From CATOSD01 sp965203135 (GTDB taxonomy: Bacteria > Chloroflexota > Dehalococcoidia > Lucifugimonadales > CATOSD01), in contig CBDBBO010000001.1 in the NCBI GenBank assembly GCA_965203135.1, positions 372,001-436,000 of the forward strand: a DNA stretch of 64,000 nucleotides, read 5' to 3'. The notes under the pieces are model-generated. The model worked only from the letters and a program-made list of their open reading frames with translations. It ran no database searches and was not told the DNA's origin. A program made the position numbers and the translations under genes. Shown in pieces: positions 34,923-43,963 of the stretch (position 1 is the first letter of the stretch; each line of letters begins with the position of its first letter).

Positions 34923-35358
34923 CATCGGTGTGAGCCCTAAAAGTGCAATGTCCTTAGCCACACTGGACCCCGGACAGTACAGGAATAGCGAAACCTTGGG
35001 GAATCTCAGAAGAAGTAACCGACAACGGCTCGTGGCTTCGCCGTCACCAAGTTCTCGTAACTGTTCCGACTTGTTGTGATGTGCACGCTCAACCCTAACA
35101 CTAACCGCCTCACAGTCTTGGGAGACGAGCATAATGCTTCGCGCCGGAAGGTCCGGCCCCTGGATTCCGGTTCGGGTGCCGGAATGGGGGAGATCGACAA
35201 TCCGGGGTCGGTGGCGGCGGCGCTTCGGGAGCTTGTGCCGTAGGGGCCGGTGTTGGCGATCTTGTGACGGAGATTGGCGGGTGGTGTAGAATGACGCCCG
35301 CAGTACAACGCCCTAGAGAACAGCGGCGCAAGTCCAGCCGTCTGCTGACAGGTGTGAC
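34923..35358. other. Intergenic stretch without a supported gene
   Basis: Between the DUF6508-like gene and Uma2. It contains a degenerate inverted pair around 35150-35185 (CTGGATTCCGGTTCGGGTGC, then CGGAATGG) similar to small dispersed palindromes. A possible -10 TAGAAT lies at 35287-35292, upstream of Uma2. No convincing reading frame. Confidence 0.5.
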
Positions 35359-36105
35359 ATGACTACGCCCGATGCCTTTACCAAGACGACCAAATCATCC
35401 CAGGCCACGGGTCGATTCCGGCTGCCGGATGCGCCCGAGCGGGAGTTAGACGAAGTGACGCAGTTCGACCACCTGTTCAGGAGCGGCAACTCCCACCACC
35501 TGGCCGTGCACCTGGGCAATCCTGAGACGACCCTGGTGGTGGCGGACCGCTGGGTCTGCCCGGACACCAACTTCAACAAGGCGCGGGCCCGAGTGCCGGA
35601 CCTGCTCATCGCCTTCGACGTGGACCCCGAAATCTACGAGGCCAACAACGGGTACATAGTCTCGGAGCAGGGCAAGCCGCCGGACTTCGTGCTGGAGGTG
35701 GCGTCGGTCAGCACGGCGCACGTCGATACGGGAGACAAGAGGCTGTACTACGCCGACCTGGGGATACCGGAGTATTGGCGATTCGACAAGACGGGCGAGT
35801 ATCACGGGGCGCGATTGGCCGGCGATAGCCTGGTGGACGGAGAGTACGTCGCCATGCCCATCGAGGAACTCCCGGACGGGAGCTTGCAGGGCTACAGCGC
35901 GGCGCTGGGCCTGAACATCCGGTGGGAAGAGGGCGAGATAGTGTTTTACGACCCGGATACGGGCGGGCCCATAGCGACCTTCGAAGATGAGCGGGAGGCG
36001 CGCGTCGCAGCCGAGGCACGGGCGGACCGCGCCGAGGCTCGGGCGGACCGCGCTGAGGCACGGATCCGCGAACTGGAAGAGGAGTTGCGCCGACTGGACC
36101 GCTGA
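35359..36105 (+). CDS. Uma2 family nuclease with coiled-coil tail
   Basis: 248 residues of the Uma2/DUF820 PD-(D/E)XK family: RVPDLLIAFDVDP (catalytic Asp region, about 73-85), PPDFVLEVASVSTAHVD (E-x-A, about 104-120), DKRLYYADLGIPEYWRFD. The C-terminal ~40 residues are a repeated ARADRAEARADRAEAR segment ending RIRELEEELRRL, a coiled coil likely to oligomerise. Common and often multicopy in Chloroflexota and cyanobacteria; cellular role unproven. Confidence 0.88.
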   Translation: MTTPDAFTKTTKSSQATGRFRLPDAPERELDEVTQFDHLFRSGNSHHLAVHLGNPETTLVVADRWVCPDTNFNKARARVPDLLIAFDVDPEIYEANNGYIVSEQGKPPDFVLEVASVSTAHVDTGDKRLYYADLGIPEYWRFDKTGEYHGARLAGDSLVDGEYVAMPIEELPDGSLQGYSAALGLNIRWEEGEIVFYDPDTGGPIATFEDEREARVAAEARADRAEARADRAEARIRELEEELRRLDR

Positions 36106-36130
36106 CGCGCGAACGCGGAGCGGCGGGTCT

Positions 36131-36171
36131 TCACCCCCATGCTGGCCTTCCCCCTGCGAGGGGGAAGGGAC
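36131..36171 (-). repeat. REP-like repeat, reverse orientation
   Basis: Plus strand reads TCACCCCCATGCTGGCCTTC then CCCCTGCGAGGGGGAAGGGA. It lies between the convergent Uma2 and pepA genes. Confidence 0.8.
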
Positions 36172-36197
36172 CTTGCGGAGCGGCTACGAACTCGCGA

Positions 36198-37700
36198 CTA
36201 GCCCTCGGCGAGCTTGTGCGCTAGGTTGACCAGGGTTCTTACGGGGACGCCGGTGGCGCCCTTGGGGACGAAGCCCTTTTCGGTGGTGGTCCGGGCGGTG
36301 CCGGCGATGTCGAGGTGCACCCACGACGCGCCCTCGCCGAACTCGCCGATGATCTGGGCGCCTATGGTCGCGCCCGCGCCGCGTCCGCCGGTGTTCTTGA
36401 TGTCGGCGACGTCGCTGCTGTACTGCTGCTTGTACTCGTCGAACGTGGGAAGCTGCCAGATGCGCTCTCCGACCTCGCTGCCGGCCGCGACGACGCTGTC
36501 GGTGAACTGCTGGTCGTTGCCGAACGCGCCGGTGCACACGTTTCCGAGCGCGACCACGACGGCGCCGGTGAGCGTGGCCACGTCGACGATGCGGGTGTGG
36601 TTCTTGGAGCGCGCGTAGGACACGGCGTCAGCGAGGACGAGACGGCCCTCGGCGTCGGTGTTGTCTATCTCGATGGTCTTGCCGTTCATGGCCCTGACTA
36701 CGTCGCCGGGACGCTGGGCGCGGCCGCCGGGCATGTTCTCGGTCGCGGGCACGATGCCGGTGACGTTGATGCGCGGCCTGAGCTTGCCGATGGCCTGCAT
36801 GGAGCCGATGATCGACGCGCCGCCGGCCATGTCGCCCTTCATGGTGGCCATGTTGGCGGCGCCCTTGATGTCGAGGCCGCCGCTGTCGAAGGTTATACCC
36901 TTGCCCAGGATGGCCAGAGAGTTTTCGGGGTTGTCGGGGTCACCCTCGTAGCTGAGGATGATGAACTTGGGCGGTTCGTCGCTGCCCTGGGCCACGCCGA
37001 GGAGAGCACCCATTCCGAGCTCGGCCATCTGCGGGCGGTCGAGCACCTCTAGCTGGAGGCCGGTGTCGCGGGCAACGTCGAGGGCGATCTCGGCCATGCG
37101 GGTGGGCGTCATGTGGTTGGCGGGCTCGTTGGCCATGTCGCGGCACAGGTTGACGGCGGTGGCGATGGCGCGTCCGCGCTCGACCGCAGCCTCTATCTCG
37201 GCGGCTTTGGCTTCGTCGGCCTCGACGATGAGTATCTCCTCGAGGTTGGAGTCTCCGCTTTCGGACTTGTACTTGTCGAAGGAGTAGAGGCCCAGCTCGA
37301 TGCCCTCGGCCATCGCCTGCCCCGCCTCCGCGGCGTCCAGCCCGCCGATGCCCGCGCCGTGCGCGATAGTCGCGGCGGTGGAGACGCCGACGCCGCGTAG
37401 CCGCCGGGCGCTGACGGCTGCGGCATCGCGCACGCCGTTTGCGTCGAAGTCGTCGGCTTTGCCGAGTCCGGCCACGACCACGCGCGCGGGGGTCATGTTG
37501 CCCAGCGTGTGGATGAGCGTGGTCTCGCCGCGCTTGCCCTTGATCTCGCCATCCTCGATGAGCCGGGAGATCGCGCCGCCGAGCGCACGGTCCACGGCGC
37601 CGGTCGCGCCGCCGGGAGCGGTGACTCCCTCGAACAGATTGACTACGATGGCGCCGACCTGCTGCTGCGTGATGTCGCCGCGCACTACTTTGATGTCCAC
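36198..37700 (-). CDS. pepA: Leucyl aminopeptidase (M17)
   Basis: 500 residues. The C-terminal catalytic domain has GKGITFDSGGLDIK (Lys and Asp metal ligands), MKGDMAGG, the family signature NTDAEGRLVLAD and ENMPGGRAQRPGD. The N-terminal macro-like domain (1-160) is intact. The GTG start is fixed by AGGAGG six bases upstream. Cytosolic dizinc/manganese exopeptidase; some M17 members also bind DNA. Diverges from the class III aminotransferase. Confidence 0.95.
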   Translation of the reverse strand: MDIKVVRGDITQQQVGAIVVNLFEGVTAPGGATGAVDRALGGAISRLIEDGEIKGKRGETTLIHTLGNMTPARVVVAGLGKADDFDANGVRDAAAVSARRLRGVGVSTAATIAHGAGIGGLDAAEAGQAMAEGIELGLYSFDKYKSESGDSNLEEILIVEADEAKAAEIEAAVERGRAIATAVNLCRDMANEPANHMTPTRMAEIALDVARDTGLQLEVLDRPQMAELGMGALLGVAQGSDEPPKFIILSYEGDPDNPENSLAILGKGITFDSGGLDIKGAANMATMKGDMAGGASIIGSMQAIGKLRPRINVTGIVPATENMPGGRAQRPGDVVRAMNGKTIEIDNTDAEGRLVLADAVSYARSKNHTRIVDVATLTGAVVVALGNVCTGAFGNDQQFTDSVVAAGSEVGERIWQLPTFDEYKQQYSSDVADIKNTGGRGAGATIGAQIIGEFGEGASWVHLDIAGTARTTTEKGFVPKGATGVPVRTLVNLAHKLAEG

Positions 37701-37729
37701 GTATCGCCTCCTGGTCTGGTATAGCGGGC

Positions 37730-37735
37730 ATTATA
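37730..37735 (-). promoter_or_regulatory. Likely -10 box for pepA
   Basis: The minus strand reads TATAAT, 30 bases before the pepA GTG. I see no good -35. Confidence 0.4.
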
Positions 37736-37798
37736 GAACATGCCCGCGGCGATAGCGATTGCGCGCGCTGGCGGCCGGGTGCGGTGTTGGGGCCGTGC

Positions 37799-37807
37799 TG
37801 CTATAAT
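37799..37807 (+). promoter_or_regulatory. Extended -10 promoter for the class III aminotransferase
   Basis: TGCTATAAT gives a perfect -10 with the TGn extension, which can replace a -35. The expected transcription start is near 37814, leaving a ~50-base leader with GGTGGAGGC before the ATG. Confidence 0.55.
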
Positions 37808-37866
37808 CGGGCTGACCGGCGCGCCAGTGGCGGGCGGCGGCGAGTAGCTAACGGTGGAGGCAGATC

Positions 37867-39153
37867 ATGTCCGAACGGATTCTAACCGACGAGGAGAGAG
37901 CGCTCAGAGACAAGGCCAATCAGTTCCTGCCCGGCGGGAGCATCGGCAACATGTCGAACGACCTGATCATCCGCGAGGGTCGCGGCGGCAGGGTCTGGGA
38001 CGTGAGCGGCAACGAGTACATCGACTTCCTGATCGGCTCCGGCCCTATGCTGCTGGGCCACGCCCATCCAGAAGTGGTGGCCGCGGTCCGCGAGCAGATC
38101 GAGCGCGGCTCTACGTTCTTCGCCAACAACGAGCACGCGATACAGCTCGCGGAAGAGATTTGCAACGCCATGGCCTGCGCGGACAAGGTGCGGTTCGCCA
38201 GCAGCGGCTCCGAGGCGACCTTCTTCGCGATGCGCGCCGCCCGCGCCTTCCGCAAGCGCGACAAGATTCTGAAGTTCGAGGGCGGCTTCCACGGCATGAA
38301 CGACTACGCCCTGATGAGCATGGGGCCGAGCGCGCCGCAGGAGTTTCCGGCGCCCACGCCCGACTCCGCGGGCATACCCCGGGCCGTAGAGAACGAGATG
38401 CTGATAGCGCCGTTCAACGACCTCGAGACGGCCACCGCGCTCATCGAGCGCCACCACGACGAGCTGGCGGGTGTGATAGTGGAGCCGTTCCAGCGGCTCA
38501 TCCCGCCCAAGCCCGGTTTCCTGGAGGGGCTTCGCGAGGTTACGGAACAGTACGAGATACCGCTGATCTTCGACGAGGTGGTGACCGGGTTCCGGTTCGC
38601 CTACGGGGGCGCCCAGGAATACTACGGCGTCACGCCCGACCTGTGCTCGCTGGGCAAGGTGGTGGCAGGCGGCTATCCGCTCTCGGCGGTCGCCGGGCGC
38701 GATGAGATCATGGCCCAGTTCGACGCCAGCCAGACGCAGCCGGGCGAGCACCTGCCGATGGTCGGTACGCTGAGCGGCAATCCCGTAGCGGCCGTGGCCG
38801 GGCTGACCACGCTCAACATCCTCAAGCGGGAGGGCACCTACGAAAGGCTCTTCGCGACGGGCCGCCGCCTGATGGGCGAGCTGCAGCGACTGCTGGACGA
38901 GGCCGAGATCCCCGCGAAGGTGGTTGGCGAGCCTCCGCTGTTCGACGTCTACTTCACCAGCGACGACGTGACGGACTACCGGTCCACGCTGCGTGCCGAC
39001 CAGTCCCTGTTCAGCGAGTTCAACCGGCTGCTGCGCGAGCGCGGCGTGATCAAGGGCACGTCCAAGTTCTACGTGTCGCTCGCTCACACCGAGGAGGACG
39101 TCCAGCAGACCATCGACGCGATGGCGTCCGCGATAGCGGAGCTGCGCGGATAG
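37867..39153 (+). CDS. Class III aminotransferase (glutamate-1-semialdehyde aminomutase-like)
   Basis: 428 residues: FLPGGSIGNMSND, VWDVSGNEYIDFLIGSGPMLLGHAHPEV, SSGSEATFFAMRAARAF, EGGFHGMND, IFDEVVTGFRFAYGGAQEYYGVTPDL and the PLP Lys in LGKVVAGGYPLSAV. GSA-type family, but hemL itself is not certain: no other haem genes are nearby and several such paralogues are amino-acid aminotransferases. TGGAGGC lies before the ATG. Confidence 0.87.
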   Translation: MSERILTDEERALRDKANQFLPGGSIGNMSNDLIIREGRGGRVWDVSGNEYIDFLIGSGPMLLGHAHPEVVAAVREQIERGSTFFANNEHAIQLAEEICNAMACADKVRFASSGSEATFFAMRAARAFRKRDKILKFEGGFHGMNDYALMSMGPSAPQEFPAPTPDSAGIPRAVENEMLIAPFNDLETATALIERHHDELAGVIVEPFQRLIPPKPGFLEGLREVTEQYEIPLIFDEVVTGFRFAYGGAQEYYGVTPDLCSLGKVVAGGYPLSAVAGRDEIMAQFDASQTQPGEHLPMVGTLSGNPVAAVAGLTTLNILKREGTYERLFATGRRLMGELQRLLDEAEIPAKVVGEPPLFDVYFTSDDVTDYRSTLRADQSLFSEFNRLLRERGVIKGTSKFYVSLAHTEEDVQQTIDAMASAIAELRG

Positions 39154-39884
39154 GTTTCGGGCGGGGACGTTTCCGCGTCACGACCAGGCAATTCAGGGGG
39201 CGTCTTCCCGGTTTGAGGCAGGGAAGCCGCCCCCGAACTTTGCCGTCGCGTTCTGGCGTAAACGACGCCGAGTTTACGCTTTACAAGTTTTAGGATTCGT
39301 CTTAGACTTCATACACGAAGACTAGAGGACTTCGAGGGACGCAGAGCAAGAAACACCCCGTGAGCCGAGGGCGGCTACCCTCAATCCGGACACCGGGATC
39401 ATCCGTGGTTTCGGGCAGATAGAGGGACGGGGCGAGGGCACATTCCAGCTTTGGAAATGCCCCCGAACTCCCCACTTTCGCGGGAGTGCCGACGGGAATG
39501 CAGAGGGCGGCGTACTTCAAGGCCGTGGCCCGTTTCGAAGGGCGACGGAGCGCCGGCCGCAAGCTTGGCCGACACTGGCATTTTTCCGCGAAGAGGCTAC
39601 TAAGGCCGCTGTTTTCGCGGCCGATTGCCCGTTCTGAGTGGAGATTCCTCCCTTCGTCCGGCTCGCTCATCCACTGCACTGGATACCAGCGCGGCCCGTT
39701 AGGGGGCAGCATCGCCGTCCGCCCCTTCCGCGCTAACTGTTCCTTGGGTCGAGCCGGTTACGGCGAGTATGCCTGACGGCATTGCCTTTTACTCGACGAA
39801 AGCCCTCGCCGTCGCCAGCGGCGTGTTGCAGTCCGACTCCTGGCGCGCGAGCGGCATCCATCCAGGGCAACGGAGGTATTAGGG
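39154..39884. other. 730-base stretch without a supported gene
   Basis: It starts with hairpin-like GGGGGCGTCTTCCCGGTTTG, then AGGGAAGCCGCCCCCG (39197-39237), a possible terminator for the aminotransferase. A 136-codon minus frame (39302-39712) and a 96-codon plus frame (39486-39776) overlap each other. Both have unusual Cys/Trp/Pro content and no ribosome site, so I do not call either. The length and moderate GC suggest a structured or decayed sequence rather than a normal spacer. Confidence 0.4.
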
Positions 39885-40721
39885 GTGGAGCTTGGTACGA
39901 CTTCCATAAACGTGATTAGTGACGGCACCTTTCTGCTGGACGGGGGATCCGTATTCGGCCAGGTGCCAAAGTCAACCTGGGAGCAGCACGTGAAGCCCGA
40001 CCGGAGAAACCGCGTCCGGCTCGCGCTGAATTGTCTCCTGATACGCACCCCGGAACACAACATTCTCGTGGACACGGGAGCGGGGTCGAAGCGGGCGGAG
40101 AAGCTCAAGGACCTGTACAGTCTCAACGGAAACAAGCTGCTGAAGGGCCTCCGCGAGGTGGGCCTGACGGCACGGGACATCGACATGGTGATTCTGTCCC
40201 ATCTTACCTTCGAGCACGCGGGCGGCTGCACCAAGCTGGACCGCAGCGGCAACGCCGTTCCCACGTTCCCGAAGGCGCGATACCTCGTGCAGCGGACATG
40301 CTGGGAAGAGGCCAACAGCCCCAACGAGCGCGTGGCGCCCTACATCTACACCGACGACTTTCTCCCCCTCTACGACAAGGGGGTGGTGGACCTGATCGAC
40401 GCGGAGCACGAGGTGATTCCGGGCATTACGGTCAGGGCGACGAGCGGGCCGTCCACCGGCCACCAGATCGTGATGATCCAGCGCGGGGGCGAGCGCGTGG
40501 TGTACGCCAGCGACCTGATCCCGACGCCGTATCACCTTCCCCTACCCTACATCCCTGCGATCGACGAGCATCCCAACGAGACGCTGGTACAGAAGCGCGA
40601 GTTGCTGAACATGATCATGGGCGGCGGCTGGGTGGTCGCGTTCGGACACGGGAACGATCACCGCGCCGGGTACGTGGAGGAGAGGCACGGCAGGCCGCAG
40701 CTTCTGCCCGTGGTCATCTAG
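39885..40721 (+). CDS. Lactonase-like MBL protein with altered metal site
   Basis: 278 residues of the AiiA/quorum-quenching-lactonase-like branch. The GTG start is fixed by GGAGG eight bases upstream. The usual HxHxDH reads H106-L-T108-F-E110-H111, so the second His and the Asp are replaced by Thr and Glu. The next His ligand region reads SGPSTGHQ. The Asp of YASDLIPT and His of AFGHGND remain. Either the metal number/type has changed or the hydrolase is inactive. Substrate unknown. Confidence 0.83.
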   Translation: MELGTTSINVISDGTFLLDGGSVFGQVPKSTWEQHVKPDRRNRVRLALNCLLIRTPEHNILVDTGAGSKRAEKLKDLYSLNGNKLLKGLREVGLTARDIDMVILSHLTFEHAGGCTKLDRSGNAVPTFPKARYLVQRTCWEEANSPNERVAPYIYTDDFLPLYDKGVVDLIDAEHEVIPGITVRATSGPSTGHQIVMIQRGGERVVYASDLIPTPYHLPLPYIPAIDEHPNETLVQKRELLNMIMGGGWVVAFGHGNDHRAGYVEERHGRPQLLPVVI

Positions 40722-42082
40722 CGGCCCGGCACGACAGGGCGCGCCAGCTCGGCGGAGACGACGCCGTCGTCCCCAAGCTCGCCCAGGCGGGCGCGCGTGA
40801 TGGTGTTGGCGAGATCGAGGGGGCTGGAGGCCGCTACCCGCAGGTAGTTGTCGGTCAGCCCGTACCATCTGGTCGTGTCGCCGTCCGCCCTGCCATCTTC
40901 CCAGAGGACGGGCCTGACCTGGCCGAGGACGGCGCGCCTGTAGCCGGCGAACTGCCGCCTCGCGAGCGACAGCAGGCACCGGACCCTGTCCGCCTTCACG
41001 CGCGGATCCACCTGGTCGTCGTAATGGGCGGCGCTGGTGCCCGGCCGCACCGAGTACGGAAAAACGTGCGCGTCCGCGAACGCCAGGCTCTCGCAGAGGG
41101 CGTAGCTGGCCTCGAAGTCCGCGTCCCGCTCGCCGGGGAAACCCACGATGACGTCCGCAGTGATCGAGACGGCGGGCACGGCGGCGCGTATCTGCTCCAC
41201 GGCTTCCGCGTAGCGTTCGGCGGTGTAGCGGCGCCTCATGCGGCGGAGCACCGGGTCGCTTCCGCTCTGCAGCGGTAGGTGGAAGTGCGGGCACAGGCGC
41301 GGGTCCGACCACAGCTCGAGCAGCTCGTCGTCCACGTCCTGCGGCTGGAGCGATGACAGCCGGAGCCGGTCTACGTCCGTTTCTCGGAGGACCCGCCGCA
41401 GCAGGCCCACCAGCGTCTCACCGTCCAGGTCGAATCCGTATGAGCCGAGCTGCGTGCCGGTGAGCACGACCTCCCTGTGGCCGCGCCCGAGATTGCGGCG
41501 AATCTCCGCGACTATCTCTGCGGACGGTATGCTGCGCTCCCTGCCCCGGACTCTGGGGACGATGCAGTAGGCGCAGACCTGGTCGCAACCCTCCTGGATC
41601 TTCACCATGGCGCGTGTGCGGACCGCCCTGGGGCTACGGGCCAGATCCACGTCGTCGCCCACGGCGCAGGGCTGGACGGCGCCCCCCATGCGCTCGACGA
41701 CCTGCCGCACCAGCACGGGCTTGGCGGTGTTGCCAGCCACGACGTCCACCTCGTCCAGGCAGTCCAGGTCGCCGGGGGCGCGCTGGGCGTAGCACCCGGT
41801 GGCCACGATGGTCGCGCCGGGGTTGCGACGCCTGGCGGCCCGCAGCGAGCGGCGCGCCTTGCGGTCGGCGACGTGAGTTACCGTGCACGAGTTGACGACG
41901 TACACGTCGGAGGGTTCGTCGTTGGCGACGACGCGAAACCCGGCCTGCTCGAACTCCCTGGCCAGCACGTTGGAGTCGGCCTGGTTGAGCTTGCAGCCGT
42001 GGGTTTCGATGGTCACGCTGGGCGGCGGCTTGTCCGCGGCAAGCGGCAGAATCGCGCCGTCTGAGAGGGTGAGAATATCCAT
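40718..42082 (-). CDS. mtaB: tRNA threonylcarbamoyladenosine methylthiotransferase
   Basis: 454 residues. N-terminal UPF0004 domain (THGCKLNQADSNVL, VVNSCTVTHVADRKARR, GCYAQRAP), radical-SAM core with CDQVCAYCIVPRVRGRERS (C-x3-C-x2-C), LTGTQLGSYG, and a TRAM-like C-terminus. It installs the 2-methylthio group on t6A37 using two Fe-S clusters. I chose the ATG at 42082 because a minus-strand -10 lies just upstream of it; the frame stays open to 42127. Ends overlapping the convergent MBL stop by four bases. Confidence 0.93.
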   Translation of the reverse strand: MDILTLSDGAILPLAADKPPPSVTIETHGCKLNQADSNVLAREFEQAGFRVVANDEPSDVYVVNSCTVTHVADRKARRSLRAARRRNPGATIVATGCYAQRAPGDLDCLDEVDVVAGNTAKPVLVRQVVERMGGAVQPCAVGDDVDLARSPRAVRTRAMVKIQEGCDQVCAYCIVPRVRGRERSIPSAEIVAEIRRNLGRGHREVVLTGTQLGSYGFDLDGETLVGLLRRVLRETDVDRLRLSSLQPQDVDDELLELWSDPRLCPHFHLPLQSGSDPVLRRMRRRYTAERYAEAVEQIRAAVPAVSITADVIVGFPGERDADFEASYALCESLAFADAHVFPYSVRPGTSAAHYDDQVDPRVKADRVRCLLSLARRQFAGYRRAVLGQVRPVLWEDGRADGDTTRWYGLTDNYLRVAASSPLDLANTITRARLGELGDDGVVSAELARPVVPGR

Positions 42083-42096
42083 AGTCGAGCCTGTGG

Positions 42097-42103
42097 TATT
42101 ATA
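42097..42103. promoter_or_regulatory. Bidirectional -10 boxes between mtaB and the 42190 gene
   Basis: On the minus strand TATAAT (42103-42098) would start mtaB mRNA within about ten bases of its ATG. On the plus strand TGGTATTAT is an extended -10 for the gene starting at 42190. The two boxes overlap on opposite strands. Confidence 0.5.
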
Positions 42104-42189
42104 TGGACACCTCTCGAAAGGCGTCAACGAACCGTTGTTGTATGCCTTGGCCGTGTGTGCGCCGCGGCGCCGGCAGACAAGGAGTTGGA

Positions 42190-42717
42190 TTGGCAGGGGC
42201 AGGCTTCGGGGACGGGCTTTCGTGGATAGAACGCGCCAGGAGGCTGACCGCGTATCATGCCGAGGCGGTCGACTTCGTCGGGCGCGTCGGGCAGAGCCTG
42301 CCGGCCGCCCCCGCCGACGCGCGGGCCGTGCGCGAGCTGTGGGCCGAGGCCGACCGGCTGGACGCGATGGTCTGTTCGCTGCTGGACCAGATGAACAGCG
42401 AGCTGCTGGGCAGTTCGGGCAAGATGGACGCCACGCGCGGCGCGGCGATTCGTCCCATGACCTTCGAGGAGGAGGCGCTGTTCTACGAGTGCTCCTGGCT
42501 GCTGGAGTGGGGCCGCGGCCTCGGCGTGAAGGTTGATCTTGCCGTGGAGCCGCGCACCATGTTCTTCGACGCCAACGTGTACGGGGTGAGCACCGACGAG
42601 AAGCTGAACCTGCCCCACCCTATCAGCGAATCGGAGCTGAAGGATGGCCTTGTGGACGCCTACGTTTCCGAGGTGACGCTTGCTGAACCGGGAATCGCTG
42701 GAGATGCCCTACCATGA
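42190..42717 (+). CDS. Conserved-looking hypothetical upstream of fabF
   Basis: 175 residues, no family recognised. TTG start with AAGGAG five to six bases upstream; the longer frame from 42103 lacks a ribosome site. The N-terminal half is helical (ARRLTAYHAEAVDFVGRV, ELWAEADRLDAMVCSLLDQM). The C-terminal part FEEEALFYECSWLLEWGRGL and FFDANVYGVSTDEK is more distinctive. The stop overlaps the fabF start as ATGA, so it is translated together with a fatty-acid elongation enzyme. It occupies the place where acpP often stands, but has no acyl-carrier Ser motif. Confidence 0.7.
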   Translation: MAGAGFGDGLSWIERARRLTAYHAEAVDFVGRVGQSLPAAPADARAVRELWAEADRLDAMVCSLLDQMNSELLGSSGKMDATRGAAIRPMTFEEEALFYECSWLLEWGRGLGVKVDLAVEPRTMFFDANVYGVSTDEKLNLPHPISESELKDGLVDAYVSEVTLAEPGIAGDALP

Positions 42718-43952
42718 GCAATAGAGTCGTCGTTACCGGCGTTGGGATAGTCAGCCCAGTTGGGCTTGACGCGGAATCGACCTGGAAGAGCCTGGTGGCC
42801 GGCAAGTCCGGCATCGACCACATATCGGCGTTCGACCCCGAGGGTTTCGAGACGACGATTGCCGCCGAGGTGAAGGACTACGACGTGACGGCGCTGGTGG
42901 GCCGCAAGGAGGCGCGGCGGATGGACCGGTTCGTGCAACTGGCCGTCGGCGCGGCGCTGGAGGCGCTGGAGCGCTCCGGCGTGAAGATCGAGCCTGCCAA
43001 CAGCGAGCGCGTGTCCGTGATGATAACCAGCGGCATAGGCGGCATAATCACGCTGTCCGAGCAGATCGGGGTGATGGGCGCACGCGGACCGAAACGGGTC
43101 AGCCCGTTCTTGGTGCCGATGATGCTGCCGGACATGGCGGCCGGCCAAGTGTCGATGCTGCTCGGCGCGAAGGGGCCCAACTACGCGGCGGTGTCGGCCT
43201 GCTCCAGCAGCGGGGACAGCATCGGCCTGGCCTACGAGGCGATACGGCGCGGCGAGATCGACGTCGCGCTGGCAGGAGGAGCCGAGGCCAGCATCTGCCC
43301 CATCGGCGTGGCCGGCTTCAACGCGTGCCACGCGCTGTCCACGCAGAACGACGAGCCAGAGAAGGCGTCCCGCCCGTTTGACGCGACCCGAGACGGCTTC
43401 GTGATGGGCGAGGGCGCGGCGGTGCTGGTGCTGGAGAGCATGGAGAGCGCCGAACGGCGCGGCGCGGAGCCCATCGCCGAGCTGGTGGGCTACGGAGCCA
43501 CCGCGGACGCGCACCACATTACGCAGCCGGCGCCGGGCGGCGAGGGCGGCGCGCGGGCGATGAAGATCGCCCTGAAGGCCGCGGGGCTACAGCCGCACGA
43601 GATCGATTACATCAACGCCCACGGCACCTCCACGCCGCTCAACGACAAGTTCGAGACGCTCGCCACCAAGTCCGTGTTCGGCGAGGAAGCCTACAAGATT
43701 CCCATAAGCTCCACCAAGTCCATGACGGGCCATCTGCTGGGCGCGAGCGGCGCCCTGGAGGCGAGCGTGTGCGTGCTCGCCATATCCAACTGGGTGGTGC
43801 CGCCCACGATCAACCTCGAGAATCCCGACATGGACTGCGACCTGGACTATACGCCGCACATTCCGCGCAGGGGCCGCATAACGAACGCGATGAGCAACTC
43901 GTTCGGGTTCGGCGGGCACAACTCCTCGCTCATCTTCCAGTCGGTGGAATAG
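42714..43952 (+). CDS. fabF: Beta-ketoacyl-ACP synthase II
   Basis: 412 residues, complete Cys-His-His triad: SACSSSGD (nucleophile about residue 163), NAHGTSTPLND (His about 303) and KSMTGHLLGASGA (His about 340). The C-terminal NSFGFGGHN is the acyl-pocket gate. Condensing enzyme of type II fatty acid synthesis. Translationally coupled to the preceding hypothetical gene. Confidence 0.95.
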   Translation: MSNRVVVTGVGIVSPVGLDAESTWKSLVAGKSGIDHISAFDPEGFETTIAAEVKDYDVTALVGRKEARRMDRFVQLAVGAALEALERSGVKIEPANSERVSVMITSGIGGIITLSEQIGVMGARGPKRVSPFLVPMMLPDMAAGQVSMLLGAKGPNYAAVSACSSSGDSIGLAYEAIRRGEIDVALAGGAEASICPIGVAGFNACHALSTQNDEPEKASRPFDATRDGFVMGEGAAVLVLESMESAERRGAEPIAELVGYGATADAHHITQPAPGGEGGARAMKIALKAAGLQPHEIDYINAHGTSTPLNDKFETLATKSVFGEEAYKIPISSTKSMTGHLLGASGALEASVCVLAISNWVVPPTINLENPDMDCDLDYTPHIPRRGRITNAMSNSFGFGGHNSSLIFQSVE

Positions 43953-43963
43953 CTCTGCCAGGC

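Noticed and set aside
39302..39712. 136-codon minus frame
   Set aside because: No ribosome site, odd composition and a competing overlapping frame on the other strand; reported only as unexplained intergenic sequence.
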